NCBI GenBank assembly: GCA_013697955.1
Contig: JACCVV010000009.1
Span: 1 to 64,000 of the forward strand
Length of the DNA stretch: 64,000 bases
Source: Tatlockia sp.
GTDB lineage: Bacteria; Pseudomonadota; Gammaproteobacteria; Legionellales; Legionellaceae
Direction: 5' to 3'
The notes beneath the pieces are model-generated. The model did not search any database and was not told where the DNA came from. It saw nothing but the letters and a program-made list of their open reading frames with translations. Made by a program: the position numbers and the translations under genes. Positions 9,711-18,198 of the stretch are shown piece after piece; the first letter of the stretch is position 1; each line of letters opens with the position of its first letter.

Positions 9711-10049
9711 TTAAGGGCATCGGCTATAGTTTGAACTGCAAACTCGGTTCCGAGAATCTATACCGCCATTAAGATAACAATTCCAATTATCCATGCAATC
9801 CACAGCTGTGGTATACCTTTGAGCTCTGCATGCATTTTCCAGGGAACCATAAACGGCTTTTAAACGCGAGACAAGCTGGTTCATATCTGAGCACATCCCG
9901 GGAGGCAATGAGGTTGAGCAATAACATTGGGCAACAGACTTGAATGAAGCACAAAAACCAGGGTTATCGGTAGCTAGTGCAACTCCGCAGGAAAAAGAAA
10001 AAGTAGAGAAACTAGATAGTAATGCTGCAAGGTAGATTTTTTTTAACAT
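9711..10049 (-). CDS. Small secreted cysteine-rich protein, unknown function
   Basis: The start is placed at the ATG at 10049 (MLKKIYLAALLSSF), which begins a clean signal peptide; an ATG five codons upstream is also open. Predicted signal peptidase I cleavage is after VALA, leaving a mature protein of about 84 residues with nine cysteines (patterns CYC, NC, VC and others). This suggests a disulfide-bonded periplasmic or exported protein. The Cys inside the leader (FSFSCG) does not fit a lipobox. No family recognised. It lies 70-85 bases downstream of the NRPS on the same strand, so it may share its transcript. Confidence 0.7.
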   Translation of the reverse strand: MLKKIYLAALLSSFSTFSFSCGVALATDNPGFCASFKSVAQCYCSTSLPPGMCSDMNQLVSRLKAVYGSLENACRAQRYTTAVDCMDNWNCYLNGGIDSRNRVCSSNYSRCP

Positions 10050-10133
10050 CGTCACTTCCTTCAATTATTCGGCTCAGTGACTCTATCAAAATATCGTTGA
10101 AGAAAAAATATAGATTTTAATTTTCTTAGTAAA

Positions 10134-13100
10134 TTATTCTATTGATTCACAAAGTTTTAATATTTCTTTACTCAATAAATCATGAAACTCAGGCGTTAAG
10201 TTTGCTGAAATCACCATGTAGTATTTTTTTTCATCGGTACATAAAAAACAAACATCAAAAAAATTATCTATTTTTAATAAGTCAATGAAATCATGTGGTC
10301 TTGGTTCTGATTCTAAACCAAAGTAATTAGGGTTCTGGTTCTCTGGTTCTAAAAAACTATTTTGAACATTAATGCTGATGAGAAAATTGTTAGTTTTTTT
10401 AGCTTTTAATCGTACAGAAGAATTGATTATTTTTTTAGATAATTTATAGGAAGAAAATAGATTATAAATTGACGTCAAAAGGCTAAGCATGCCCTCTTTA
10501 ATTGAATGTGCTTTTGAAAAATTTTTTATTGATGAAAGCTTTACCAAATTAGGGCATTTTTGATAGGGGCTTGTAGTTATTATTGACTTAAACATTTGTT
10601 GACAAAGTGAGACTAAATCTTGTTGAGAATTAACCATCAATTTAACCGGCTCCAGATTTAAAAAACAACCAACAGTATTATCATAAATACTATTATCTCT
10701 GGTTGATTTAACCTTATTGAAACAGACAGGCGATTTAGCATTTAATTTTCCACAAAAACCTGATAAAGCTAAAAACAAAATAGCCGATAAACTGCTATCC
10801 AAGCTGATATGATTTTTCTGACTATAATATCGCAACTTATCTAAAGTTTTTTTAGAAATTTCTGTGTAATGAGAGTAAGAAAAATTAGATTTTTTCATAT
10901 TTTTTACAACAAATTTTTCTGGAAATCGATATAAACAGGCATCCTGCAAATAACGCTCCCAAAAGAGAGAATCACTTGCTAAATACTCTTCCCTATAGAT
11001 ATCTTCTGCATAGAGATAATCTCGATAAGTCCTATCTTTTTTGACAGGATTTAATTTGGTGGACAAATAAAAATCAGATAAATCATCTAAGATTATCTGT
11101 AGTGAAATATCATCAGAAATTAGATGAGAAATACAGAGTTGTAACTCGGTGTTTCCACCATTTAAATTGAAAAGTATTGCTTTAAATAAGGGATTTTTTT
11201 TAGGCCAGATATAGGCTTGTAATTCCTTCAAAGAAAGATCTAAACTTTGTTCGCTTTCTTCAGGCGATAAAGTTTCTAGATTTTGGATTTCTAGAATTAA
11301 ATCTGAATTTATTAGTATGGTTTGTGTTGGACTAAAGGTGCCTACTCTATAGGCTAATACTTCATGTTTTTTTCCAATAAAGCCGAATGCTTTTCTAAGT
11401 TTTCTTACATCTAAATTACCTCGAAACCGCTTTCTCTCGCAGATATTTAATTTTTTCGCCTTAGGGGCAAAAAGTGTTGCTAGCCAAAGAGTAAATTGAA
11501 AATCACTTAGGGGCAAAATTTGTCTGGTTTTGAAATTCCCTCTGTCAGTTTTGAAAGAAATTTTTGTTTCCTGTTTTTCTATAAAACCCGATAAACTGCT
11601 TATTGTTTGATTTTCATAAAAATCTTGCAAACTTATCTCTTTTTTTAACATTTGAGTCAGGGTGGAAATAATTCTCGCGGCGGATAACGAATGTCCTCCT
11701 AATTCAAAAAAATTATCATTAATACCAATTGATCTTACTTCCAGTTCTTCTGACCAAATTTCAGCGATTGATTTTTCTAAAGTATTCCGAGGCAATTCTT
11801 TTAAATCTGATTTGTAAGAAGGAATTGGCAGCGCTTTTCTGTCTATTTTTTCATTAGCATTCAGGGGAAAAGCATCCATTTTTACAAAAAAAGAAGGAAT
11901 CATGTATTCAGGTAAATAACGTCTTAAGAATTGCCTAAGATCCGACTCTTTTAGTGGATTTTTATTTTTTAAAACATAATAGGCAATTAGCTTTTTATTC
12001 TGATGATCACTTTCACTCGTTTTAACTACAGCGGATTTAATCGCAGGATGCAAAGCTAAAATAAGTTCAATTTCTGCCGGTTCAATTCGAAAACCTCTTA
12101 TTTTAACCTGATAATCAATGCGTCCAAGACACTCTAATTCCCCATTTGCAAGCTCCCTGCAAATATCACCGGTTTTATAGAGAAGTGCATTTTTATCAGT
12201 TGAAAATGGGTCTTTGATAAAATTTTTTTCGGTCTGTTTTTTATCGTTTAAATAGCCTCGCGCTAAACAAGGACCTCCAAGATATAATTCGCCAGTTTTA
12301 CCTTTTGGTACTGGATTTAGATTTTCATCTAGAATATAAAATTTACAATTAGGAATTACTTTCCCAATTGGCACATTACCCTTTAAATTATCAATATTTC
12401 CACTATCAATTCGTTTAGCACAAACAGCAATGGAAGTCTCTGTTGGACCGTATTCATTTAACAGGATATGGTGGGGATTTAAATCCAACCAAGAGATACA
12501 ATCGGGCGCTAATAAATTTTCTCCTGCTATTATAATTTTTTTTAAATAAGTAAGAGCAAATCGCCTAAACTTTGCTTGATATAATAAGACATTAAAATAG
12601 CCCGGAGTTATTTTAATAATTTGAATTTTTTTCGACTTCAAATAATCCAGATAAAGATTAGGATCTTTTTTAATTTTATCCTCACAAATGATCACTGTTA
12701 AGCCATAAAGAAGAGGAATCAGAGTCGTTGTTAGTGCAAAATCAAAGGCATGATTTGAGGAAAAATCAATACGTTCATTAGCTTTAAAATCAGAAAATTC
12801 GGCAAACCAACGGGCATAATTAACCACTCCACCATGTTCAACCAAGACCCCTTTTGGCTTTCCAGTTGAACCCGAAGTAAAAATAATATACGCAAGCTGT
12901 TTGGATGTGATTTGGCAATCGGGATTAACGTCCCTCTGCGAATTCAGTTTGTTATCTTTATCTACATAGAGCACCTTTCCACTATATCGTTTTAGAGCAG
13001 CTGTCTTTGCACCACTAGTAATAAGTATTGGGATGCCATTTTCATTTAAAATAAGCAGTAAGCGCTCATCCGGGAAGTTTTTATCCAAGGGTACATAGGC

Positions 13101-13355
13101 GCCACCTGCTTTTAAAATAGCTAATGCAACGATAAAAAATTCGATTGACCGATCCAATAAAATCGCTATAGGCATGTCTTTTTTTACCCCTAAATCGCAT
13201 AAATAATGGGCTAATTGATTAGCTTTTTTATTTAATTCTTCATAACTGAGCGACTGGTTGCCATAGCAGAGGGCCGGCTCTTTCAGCCTCAACTTTACCT
13301 GATTCTCAAACATTGAAACCAGAGTATTACAATCTTCATTAATTTTTTTAACCAT
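10134..13355 (-). CDS. Non-ribosomal peptide synthetase, one module (A-PCP-C)
   Basis: The 1073-residue protein has an adenylation domain (about 10-510), a carrier domain and a C-terminal condensation domain. A-domain motifs are complete: FTSGSTGKPKG, NEYGPTE, GELYLGG, YKTGD, the KIRGFRIEPAEIE loop and NEKIDRKAL with the catalytic Lys. The carrier motif FFELGGHSLSA places the phosphopantetheine Ser at 556. The C domain (from about 600) has SHLISDD in place of HHxxxDG and keeps the second, catalytic His (His744). There is no thioesterase, reductase or N-terminal C domain. Aligning the pocket to GrsA gives D-F-T-K-I-A-E-I-A(-K), closest to the known Asn/Asp codes. It overlaps the exporter gene upstream by eight bases, so the two are coupled. 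Its DNA is clearly more AT-rich than the flanking housekeeping genes. Confidence 0.93.
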   Translation of the reverse strand: MVKKINEDCNTLVSMFENQVKLRLKEPALCYGNQSLSYEELNKKANQLAHYLCDLGVKKDMPIAILLDRSIEFFIVALAILKAGGAYVPLDKNFPDERLLLILNENGIPILITSGAKTAALKRYSGKVLYVDKDNKLNSQRDVNPDCQITSKQLAYIIFTSGSTGKPKGVLVEHGGVVNYARWFAEFSDFKANERIDFSSNHAFDFALTTTLIPLLYGLTVIICEDKIKKDPNLYLDYLKSKKIQIIKITPGYFNVLLYQAKFRRFALTYLKKIIIAGENLLAPDCISWLDLNPHHILLNEYGPTETSIAVCAKRIDSGNIDNLKGNVPIGKVIPNCKFYILDENLNPVPKGKTGELYLGGPCLARGYLNDKKQTEKNFIKDPFSTDKNALLYKTGDICRELANGELECLGRIDYQVKIRGFRIEPAEIELILALHPAIKSAVVKTSESDHQNKKLIAYYVLKNKNPLKESDLRQFLRRYLPEYMIPSFFVKMDAFPLNANEKIDRKALPIPSYKSDLKELPRNTLEKSIAEIWSEELEVRSIGINDNFFELGGHSLSAARIISTLTQMLKKEISLQDFYENQTISSLSGFIEKQETKISFKTDRGNFKTRQILPLSDFQFTLWLATLFAPKAKKLNICERKRFRGNLDVRKLRKAFGFIGKKHEVLAYRVGTFSPTQTILINSDLILEIQNLETLSPEESEQSLDLSLKELQAYIWPKKNPLFKAILFNLNGGNTELQLCISHLISDDISLQIILDDLSDFYLSTKLNPVKKDRTYRDYLYAEDIYREEYLASDSLFWERYLQDACLYRFPEKFVVKNMKKSNFSYSHYTEISKKTLDKLRYYSQKNHISLDSSLSAILFLALSGFCGKLNAKSPVCFNKVKSTRDNSIYDNTVGCFLNLEPVKLMVNSQQDLVSLCQQMFKSIITTSPYQKCPNLVKLSSIKNFSKAHSIKEGMLSLLTSIYNLFSSYKLSKKIINSSVRLKAKKTNNFLISINVQNSFLEPENQNPNYFGLESEPRPHDFIDLLKIDNFFDVCFLCTDEKKYYMVISANLTPEFHDLLSKEILKLCESIE

Positions 13356-15558
13356 GTTTTATCCCGCCTCGTCCGCAAGAAGAGGATTGATCATCAAATC
13401 TTTTTGGCAATAATTTATCCATCCATTTAGGCAGATACCAACACCATTCTCCTAGTAGAGCCATCATTGATGGAACCAAAAAAGTACGGATTAAAAAGGC
13501 ATCCACAAAAATTGCAACCGCAATGCCAAGTCCAAAGGCTTTAACCATTAACACATCAGCAACTAGAAAAGACCCGCAAATCACAATCACAATCAAGGCT
13601 GCCGATGTGATAATTCTGCTGCTTTTTTCTATACCATAAATAATCGCTCTTTTATTGTCTTTATGAGCTGAATATTCCTCTTTTATGCGTGATAAAAGGA
13701 ATACTTCATAATCCATTGAAAATCCAAATAAAGCACAAAAGATGATAACTAAAAGACTAATATCCAGAATTCCCTGCGGCTCAAAATTAAGTAGTTTTGC
13801 GAGGTATCCATCCTGAAAAACTAATACCAAAGCGCCATAACAAGCACATAAACTTAATAAATTTACAAAGATCGCTTTGAGGGGTAAAACAAGGGATCTT
13901 AGTAAAAAAAGAAGAATGAAATAAGTAAAGAAAATTATCCATGATATAGCATAAGGAAGTGCTTTATAAATTTTATCTAAAACGTCAGCATTAATGACCG
14001 GAGTTCCCGTTAATTCCGTGTTAAATTTCGATGAAAATTTCGTAGCCTTAAGCTTCTTAACCAGGTCAGAAGTTTTTGATGAATTAACATCATATTTGCT
14101 CGTTACATTTAATATAGTAAATGAATGCTTGGTGCTGTTTGATAATAATTTTTTAACAGTGTCAGGCATCTGACTTTTTGGTAAGGTATAGAGTTGGTGA
14201 TAGGCTTCTGGTGGTGTTTTTGAATTTGAAGAAACGATGCCTTTAATTGAACTGATAGAGGGATTTTTTTTTAATTTCTTCACTGCATCATTTAATTTGG
14301 TCAGGTTATCAAGTGACAAAATATAACTATGAGGTGACTGAACCAACAAGATTAATGGCGTTAATTCTTTAATATTAAAATGCTCTTCATAGCTATCAAA
14401 AAAGGCTCTGCTTTCAGAATTTTTTGGTGTGACCCTATAATCAGAAACTCCGAATTTTGCAGACAAAAATGGATACCCAAGAAGCAGTAAAAAAGCGAGA
14501 ATTGGGAAGAAAAAAACCATTGGTCTTTTAACAATTTTTTCAGCTAACCAGCGCCAAAAAAAGAAAGGTTTTTCCTTATTTTTACCGGGTAAATGAATGG
14601 ATAAAAAATCAATACGTTTTTTTAGAACAGAAAGAACAGCCGGTAAAACTATAACAGCATTCAAAACAGCGACAAATACAGCAATTATTCCACCTACAGC
14701 CATGGAAAATAGAATATTTATCGGGAATAAAAACAAGGCACTCAAACTAACCAACACCGCCAACCCGCTAAAGAATGTGGCCTTTCCCGCTGTTGCTACA
14801 GTAATGCCGACTACTGTATCAATGCTTCTGCCATTATGCATTTCTTCCCGAAAACGATTAATAATAAAGAGTGAATAATCCAGGCTTAAGCAAAGGCCCA
14901 ATAATAATGCAATGTTTAAGGTATAAACAGAAAGAGTGAAATAATTTCCAATAAGAAAAAGTGAAGTGAGAATGACCAAAGCACAGCCGCCCCCTAAAAG
15001 AATAGGTAAAAGCGCAGAAATCAAAGAGCCAAAAACAATAAATAAGGTAATTAAAGCAACCGGAGTGGCAATCATATCGGCTCGGTAAAGATCGACTTCG
15101 GTTTGCTTGTTAATTTCGTTAATAAAAATAGCCTGACCACCTATTTCCATAGTCATATTCGCAGGCTTTTTAATTAGTGATTCCAGTAGTGCTAACTTTT
15201 CATCATCAAGCGCTTCTTTGGATTTAACAATAAGCGTCACATAGGCCGTATGTTTATCCTTTGAAATTTGTTTTTTATTATCCGCAGGAAGAATTGTTTC
15301 GTATTTAATTGGAAATTCTTTTAATCGGGAAATGGATTTTTTTATCTTATTGTTAAAAACAGGATCAGTCGCCAGGAGTTTAGGACTGTGATAGATAATT
15401 AAAAATTTATTGGCGTCATTATAGCCTAATTTTTTGTTAATAAAGGTCTGTGCCTTAGCGCTCTCAGAGTTCTCATCGCTAAAACCAGTGCTTTTAAACG
15501 GTGCGGTTGTATCTAAGATAACCAGGAGCGAAGCCATAATAACAAGGCCCCAAATCAC
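13348..15558 (-). CDS. MMPL/RND-family exporter
   Basis: This is a 736-residue RND-superfamily membrane transporter of the MMPL type, with two repeated halves. Each half has a periplasmic domain followed by a bundle of about five helices. The family signatures LSLDYSLFIINRFREE (first half) and FSMDYEVFLLSRIKEEY (second half) are present, with the Asp-Tyr pairs used in proton transfer. MMPL proteins often export lipids or NRPS/PKS products, and this one overlaps the NRPS start codon by eight bases, so export of the NRPS product is a reasonable inference. The listed start is a GTG with no good ribosome-binding site. The frame is open for 18 further codons that look like native exporter N-terminus (see findings). 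Confidence 0.92.
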   Translation of the reverse strand: MIWGLVIMASLLVILDTTAPFKSTGFSDENSESAKAQTFINKKLGYNDANKFLIIYHSPKLLATDPVFNNKIKKSISRLKEFPIKYETILPADNKKQISKDKHTAYVTLIVKSKEALDDEKLALLESLIKKPANMTMEIGGQAIFINEINKQTEVDLYRADMIATPVALITLFIVFGSLISALLPILLGGGCALVILTSLFLIGNYFTLSVYTLNIALLLGLCLSLDYSLFIINRFREEMHNGRSIDTVVGITVATAGKATFFSGLAVLVSLSALFLFPINILFSMAVGGIIAVFVAVLNAVIVLPAVLSVLKKRIDFLSIHLPGKNKEKPFFFWRWLAEKIVKRPMVFFFPILAFLLLLGYPFLSAKFGVSDYRVTPKNSESRAFFDSYEEHFNIKELTPLILLVQSPHSYILSLDNLTKLNDAVKKLKKNPSISSIKGIVSSNSKTPPEAYHQLYTLPKSQMPDTVKKLLSNSTKHSFTILNVTSKYDVNSSKTSDLVKKLKATKFSSKFNTELTGTPVINADVLDKIYKALPYAISWIIFFTYFILLFLLRSLVLPLKAIFVNLLSLCACYGALVLVFQDGYLAKLLNFEPQGILDISLLVIIFCALFGFSMDYEVFLLSRIKEEYSAHKDNKRAIIYGIEKSSRIITSAALIVIVICGSFLVADVLMVKAFGLGIAVAIFVDAFLIRTFLVPSMMALLGEWCWYLPKWMDKLLPKRFDDQSSSCGRGGIKHG

Positions 15559-15643
15559 AATGAGGTACCAACGCAGCGAATAAATTATTTTCCCTAGTTT
15601 ATAAGATATTTTTTATCCCTTTGTTCCTATTTCATTAAACTCT

Positions 15644-15649
15644 AGTATA
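15644..15649 (-). promoter_or_regulatory. Candidate -10 box for the exporter-NRPS operon
   Basis: On the minus strand TATACT (five of six matches) lies about 35 bases upstream of the possible AUA start at 15609. No convincing -35 hexamer is found at 16-18 bases. It is listed because it is the only good -10 in this upstream region. Confidence 0.3.
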
Positions 15650-15842
15650 GCTCAGGTATTTCCGAAGGTTGGGAAGACGAGAGACATTTAAATAAATTTT
15701 AAACCTGCAACTAAATCTCGAATACTTTTAATGACTTAAAATTAACCATTCATTAAATTTTCCAATTTAGCTTTTGCAGCTTCGGCATTGACTTTGACTT
15801 GCTTTTGTTTTGAAGTAGTAAGACTACTCAAATCAGGGAGAG

Positions 15843-16592
15843 ATGTTATTTATGGAACGAATGACCGCTGTGGTAACCGGGGGAACCGGAGGGATAGGAA
15901 CAGCAATTTGCAAAAGGCTAGCTGCAAATTATCAAGTGATTGCCTGTTATTTCAAACAGGGAAACCATGAGGAAGCAAAAAATTGGCAAAAACAACAAAA
16001 GGATGCCGGATTTGATATTGATATAATTTATGCCAACATCGCTAAATTTGAAGACTGCGAAAAATTAGCCTCACTAGTCGTTGAGCGCTATGGACGAATT
16101 GATGCCTTGATCAATAATGCGGGAATAACTGAAGATTCCAGTCTCAAAAAAATGACCCCTCAACAATGGCAGGAAGTAATTGATGCCAATTTAACCAGCG
16201 TCTTCAATGTGACCAGAAATATTCTTCCTTCAATGCTTGACAATAAATTTGGAAGAATTATTAGCATTTCGTCAATCAACGGTCGAAAAGGTCAATTTGG
16301 CCAATGTAATTATGCCGCCACAAAAGCCGCTCTGTTTGGTTTTAGCAAAAGCCTGGCTCTGGAAGTTGCAGTAAAGGGAATTACTGTAAACACAATTTCA
16401 CCAGGATATATCGATACTCAGATGCTTGCTGAGGTTAAGCCAGAAATATTAAATCAAATTATTGCTGAAATTCCGGTGGGCCGTTTAGGAAAACCAGAGG
16501 AAATTGCTGAAGTTGTAGCCTTTCTTGCATCAAAAGAATCAGGGTTTATAACGGGTGCAAATATTGATGTTAATGGCGGCCAATATATGTAG
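15843..16592 (+). CDS. phaB: Acetoacetyl-CoA reductase, PhaB type (copy 1)
   Basis: This short-chain dehydrogenase/reductase of 249 residues is predicted to reduce acetoacetyl-CoA to (R)-3-hydroxybutyryl-CoA with NADPH for PHB synthesis. It has the nucleotide motif TGGTGGIG, the NNAG block (INNAGITEDSS) and the catalytic Ser plus YAATK (Tyr-x-x-x-Lys). The PhaB-like stretch SSINGRKGQFGQCNYAATKAA is clear. An AGGGA motif lies just before the ATG at 15843; later in-frame ATGs (15855, 15864) are possible. It is followed after 29 bases by a second paralogue, then phaR and a phasin, which supports the PHB assignment over fatty-acid FabG. Confidence 0.9.
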   Translation: MLFMERMTAVVTGGTGGIGTAICKRLAANYQVIACYFKQGNHEEAKNWQKQQKDAGFDIDIIYANIAKFEDCEKLASLVVERYGRIDALINNAGITEDSSLKKMTPQQWQEVIDANLTSVFNVTRNILPSMLDNKFGRIISISSINGRKGQFGQCNYAATKAALFGFSKSLALEVAVKGITVNTISPGYIDTQMLAEVKPEILNQIIAEIPVGRLGKPEEIAEVVAFLASKESGFITGANIDVNGGQYM

Positions 16593-16621
16593 CCAAAGTT
16601 GAAGAGAAAAGTGAGATAAGA

Positions 16622-17368
16622 ATGCAAAATGAGAAAGTCGTATTAATTACTGGCGGCACCGGCGATATAGGCACTGCAATTGTTAAACAATTGAATCCCC
16701 TATATGGAAAAGTAATTGCCCTTGATGTGCTTCCCCTTGAAGAAGCGGAACTTTGGCAAGCATCCTTACATGAATTGGGCTTTAACAATGCGCTCTATCG
16801 GCGCATGGATGTAACCGATTTTGAACAATGCAAATTGGTCATTGATAGTATTCTTAGTGAATTTGGACGTGTTGATGTGTTGATAAATAATGCAGGTATC
16901 ACTCGTGATGCGGTATTTAATAAAATGACCAAAAAACAATGGGATGAGGTCTTAAGTGTTAACCTCGATGGAATTTTCAATGTCACTAGACAAGTGGTCG
17001 AGGCAATGAAAAATCAGGAGGAAGGACGTATTATCAATATTTCCTCAGTTAATGCTCAAAAAGGTCAATTTTCTCAGGCTAATTATGCAGCATCCAAAGC
17101 TGGTATATATGGATTTACCAAAAGTCTTGCCCAGGAATTAATGGCAAAAAATATTACGGTTAACTCTATTTCTCCTGGCTATGTTAATACTCGCTTAATG
17201 CAAAAAATCCGCCCTGATATTTTAGAGTCAATTATCGAGTTAATCCCTGCAAAACGGCTGGCCGAGCCTGAGGAAGTGGCTTGGGTGGTAGAATTTCTTG
17301 CTTCCCCGAAAAGCGGATACATAACCGGTGCTAATTTATCGGTAAACGGTGGATTGCACATGTATTAA
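16622..17368 (+). CDS. phaB: Acetoacetyl-CoA reductase, PhaB type (copy 2)
   Basis: This 248-residue SDR is a tandem paralogue of the preceding gene. It has TGGTGDIG at the nucleotide site, INNAGITRDAVFNKM, and SSVNAQKGQFSQANYAASKAG with the catalytic Tyr and Lys. The INNAGITRDxxFxKM and GQFxQxNYxAxKAG patterns are typical of PhaB. The two copies have diverged a good deal, so the duplication is not recent. It lies 16 bases before phaR, in one apparent operon. Which copy carries the main flux, or whether they prefer different acyl chains, cannot be read from sequence. Confidence 0.9.
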   Translation: MQNEKVVLITGGTGDIGTAIVKQLNPLYGKVIALDVLPLEEAELWQASLHELGFNNALYRRMDVTDFEQCKLVIDSILSEFGRVDVLINNAGITRDAVFNKMTKKQWDEVLSVNLDGIFNVTRQVVEAMKNQEEGRIINISSVNAQKGQFSQANYAASKAGIYGFTKSLAQELMAKNITVNSISPGYVNTRLMQKIRPDILESIIELIPAKRLAEPEEVAWVVEFLASPKSGYITGANLSVNGGLHMY

Positions 17369-17384
17369 TAAATGAAGGACAAGC

Positions 17385-17795
17385 ATGACAATATTGATTA
17401 AAAAATATAAAAATCGACGACTATATGACACTGATACCTCTAAATATATAACTGTCGAAGAACTACAGCGCTATGTTATCGATGGAAGAGATTTTCGAGT
17501 CGAAGATTCAGCAACGGGTAAAGACATCACTAATGTGACCTTATTGCAAATCTTCGTGGAAATGGAAAGTGGCAGTACTCAGTTTTTTTCCTCAGAAATG
17601 CTGCGCCAAATGATAGTTCTTGCTCATCATCCAATGAATAAGTCTTTTAAAAACATGCTCGGTCAAATGTTTGCTGGCATGGAAAAAACAGTTGAAACCA
17701 ATCCTTTGCTTAGTGATTACCAAAAAGCGACTGAAACAATGGGTCAGCAAATGCAGCAATTTATGAAACAATGGCAAGGATTTTTCAAAGTCTGA
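17385..17795 (+). CDS. phaR: Polyhydroxyalkanoate synthesis repressor PhaR
   Basis: This is a 136-residue PhaR. In its family it represses phasin genes and binds nascent PHB, which relieves repression. The N-terminal domain is clear: IKKYKNRRLYDTDTSKYITV and the following VEELQRYVIDGRDFRVEDSATGKDIT. A second conserved part, TLLQIFVEMESG...FSSEMLRQMI, follows. The C-terminus is short (many PhaR proteins are 150-190 residues). It lies directly before the phasin gene it probably controls; a CTGC-N3-GCAA site lies in the spacer. Confidence 0.96.
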   Translation: MTILIKKYKNRRLYDTDTSKYITVEELQRYVIDGRDFRVEDSATGKDITNVTLLQIFVEMESGSTQFFSSEMLRQMIVLAHHPMNKSFKNMLGQMFAGMEKTVETNPLLSDYQKATETMGQQMQQFMKQWQGFFKV

Positions 17796-17804
17796 TCGAA
17801 TATG

Positions 17805-17815
17805 CTGCACTGCAA
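17805..17815 (+). promoter_or_regulatory. Candidate PhaR operator
   Basis: The sequence CTGC-ACT-GCAA, just after phaR and 20 bases before the phasin -35 box, matches the CTGC-N3-4-GCAG pattern described for PhaR binding sites except in the last base. The match is short, so it could be chance. Confidence 0.3.
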
Positions 17816-17834
17816 AAATATTTGATTTAATAAC

Positions 17835-17863
17835 TTGACTCTCTAAAAAAGGGAGACTATTCT
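17835..17863 (+). promoter_or_regulatory. Sigma-70-type promoter of the phasin gene
   Basis: TTGACT (17835-17840) and TATTCT (17858-17863) are separated by 17 bases. The expected start of transcription is near 17870, about 30 bases before the phasin start codon. The good -35 and exact spacing support it; the -10 matches four of six. Confidence 0.6.
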
Positions 17864-17901
17864 AATATTGTGCATCGCAACATATATTTATGGAGAACAA
17901 C

Positions 17902-18192
17902 ATGAACCAACCATTCGAAAAATGGTCTGAAATGGCCAAAAAAATGCAAACTCCTTTTCAGGACATGGCCGAATTAAATGTAAAAACCTTACAAGGATTT
18001 ACCTATTTAAAGCCTGATGACATTGCCCGCTTAAAAAGACCAGAAGAGCTTGTTGAAAAACAAATCAATGTTGCTGTTGAAAATGGTCACAAAACACTTG
18101 ATTACATGCAAAAATCTTTTGAGATTATGGAAAAAGCAATGCTCTCTTTTGTTCAGGAAGTTAGAAAAAACGATAATACCAAGACTTTATAA
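17902..18192 (+). CDS. Phasin family protein
   Basis: This is a small helical phasin of about 96 residues, expected to coat PHB granules. The start is taken as the ATG at 17902 because GGAG lies seven bases before it; the ATG at 17890 overlaps that ribosome-binding site. The protein has the phasin-like amphipathic pattern (FEKWSEMAKKMQTPFQDMAE, then LKRPEELVEKQINVAVENG and DYMQKSFEIMEKAMLSF). It is the last gene of the phaB-phaB-phaR-phasin run, has its own promoter and is followed by a strong terminator. Confidence 0.88.
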   Translation: MNQPFEKWSEMAKKMQTPFQDMAELNVKTLQGFTYLKPDDIARLKRPEELVEKQINVAVENGHKTLDYMQKSFEIMEKAMLSFVQEVRKNDNTKTL

Positions 18193-18198
18193 AATTTT

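Noticed and set aside
15794-15821. TTGACT plus TAGTAA as a promoter for the phaB operon
   Set aside because: The -35 is good but the -10 is poor at every allowed spacing, so it cannot be supported.
15735-15842. Short minus-strand open run ending KVNAEAAKAKLENLMNG, slightly phasin-like
   Set aside because: Only about 35 codons, no start codon, and it overlaps the region just before phaB. Too short to call a remnant.
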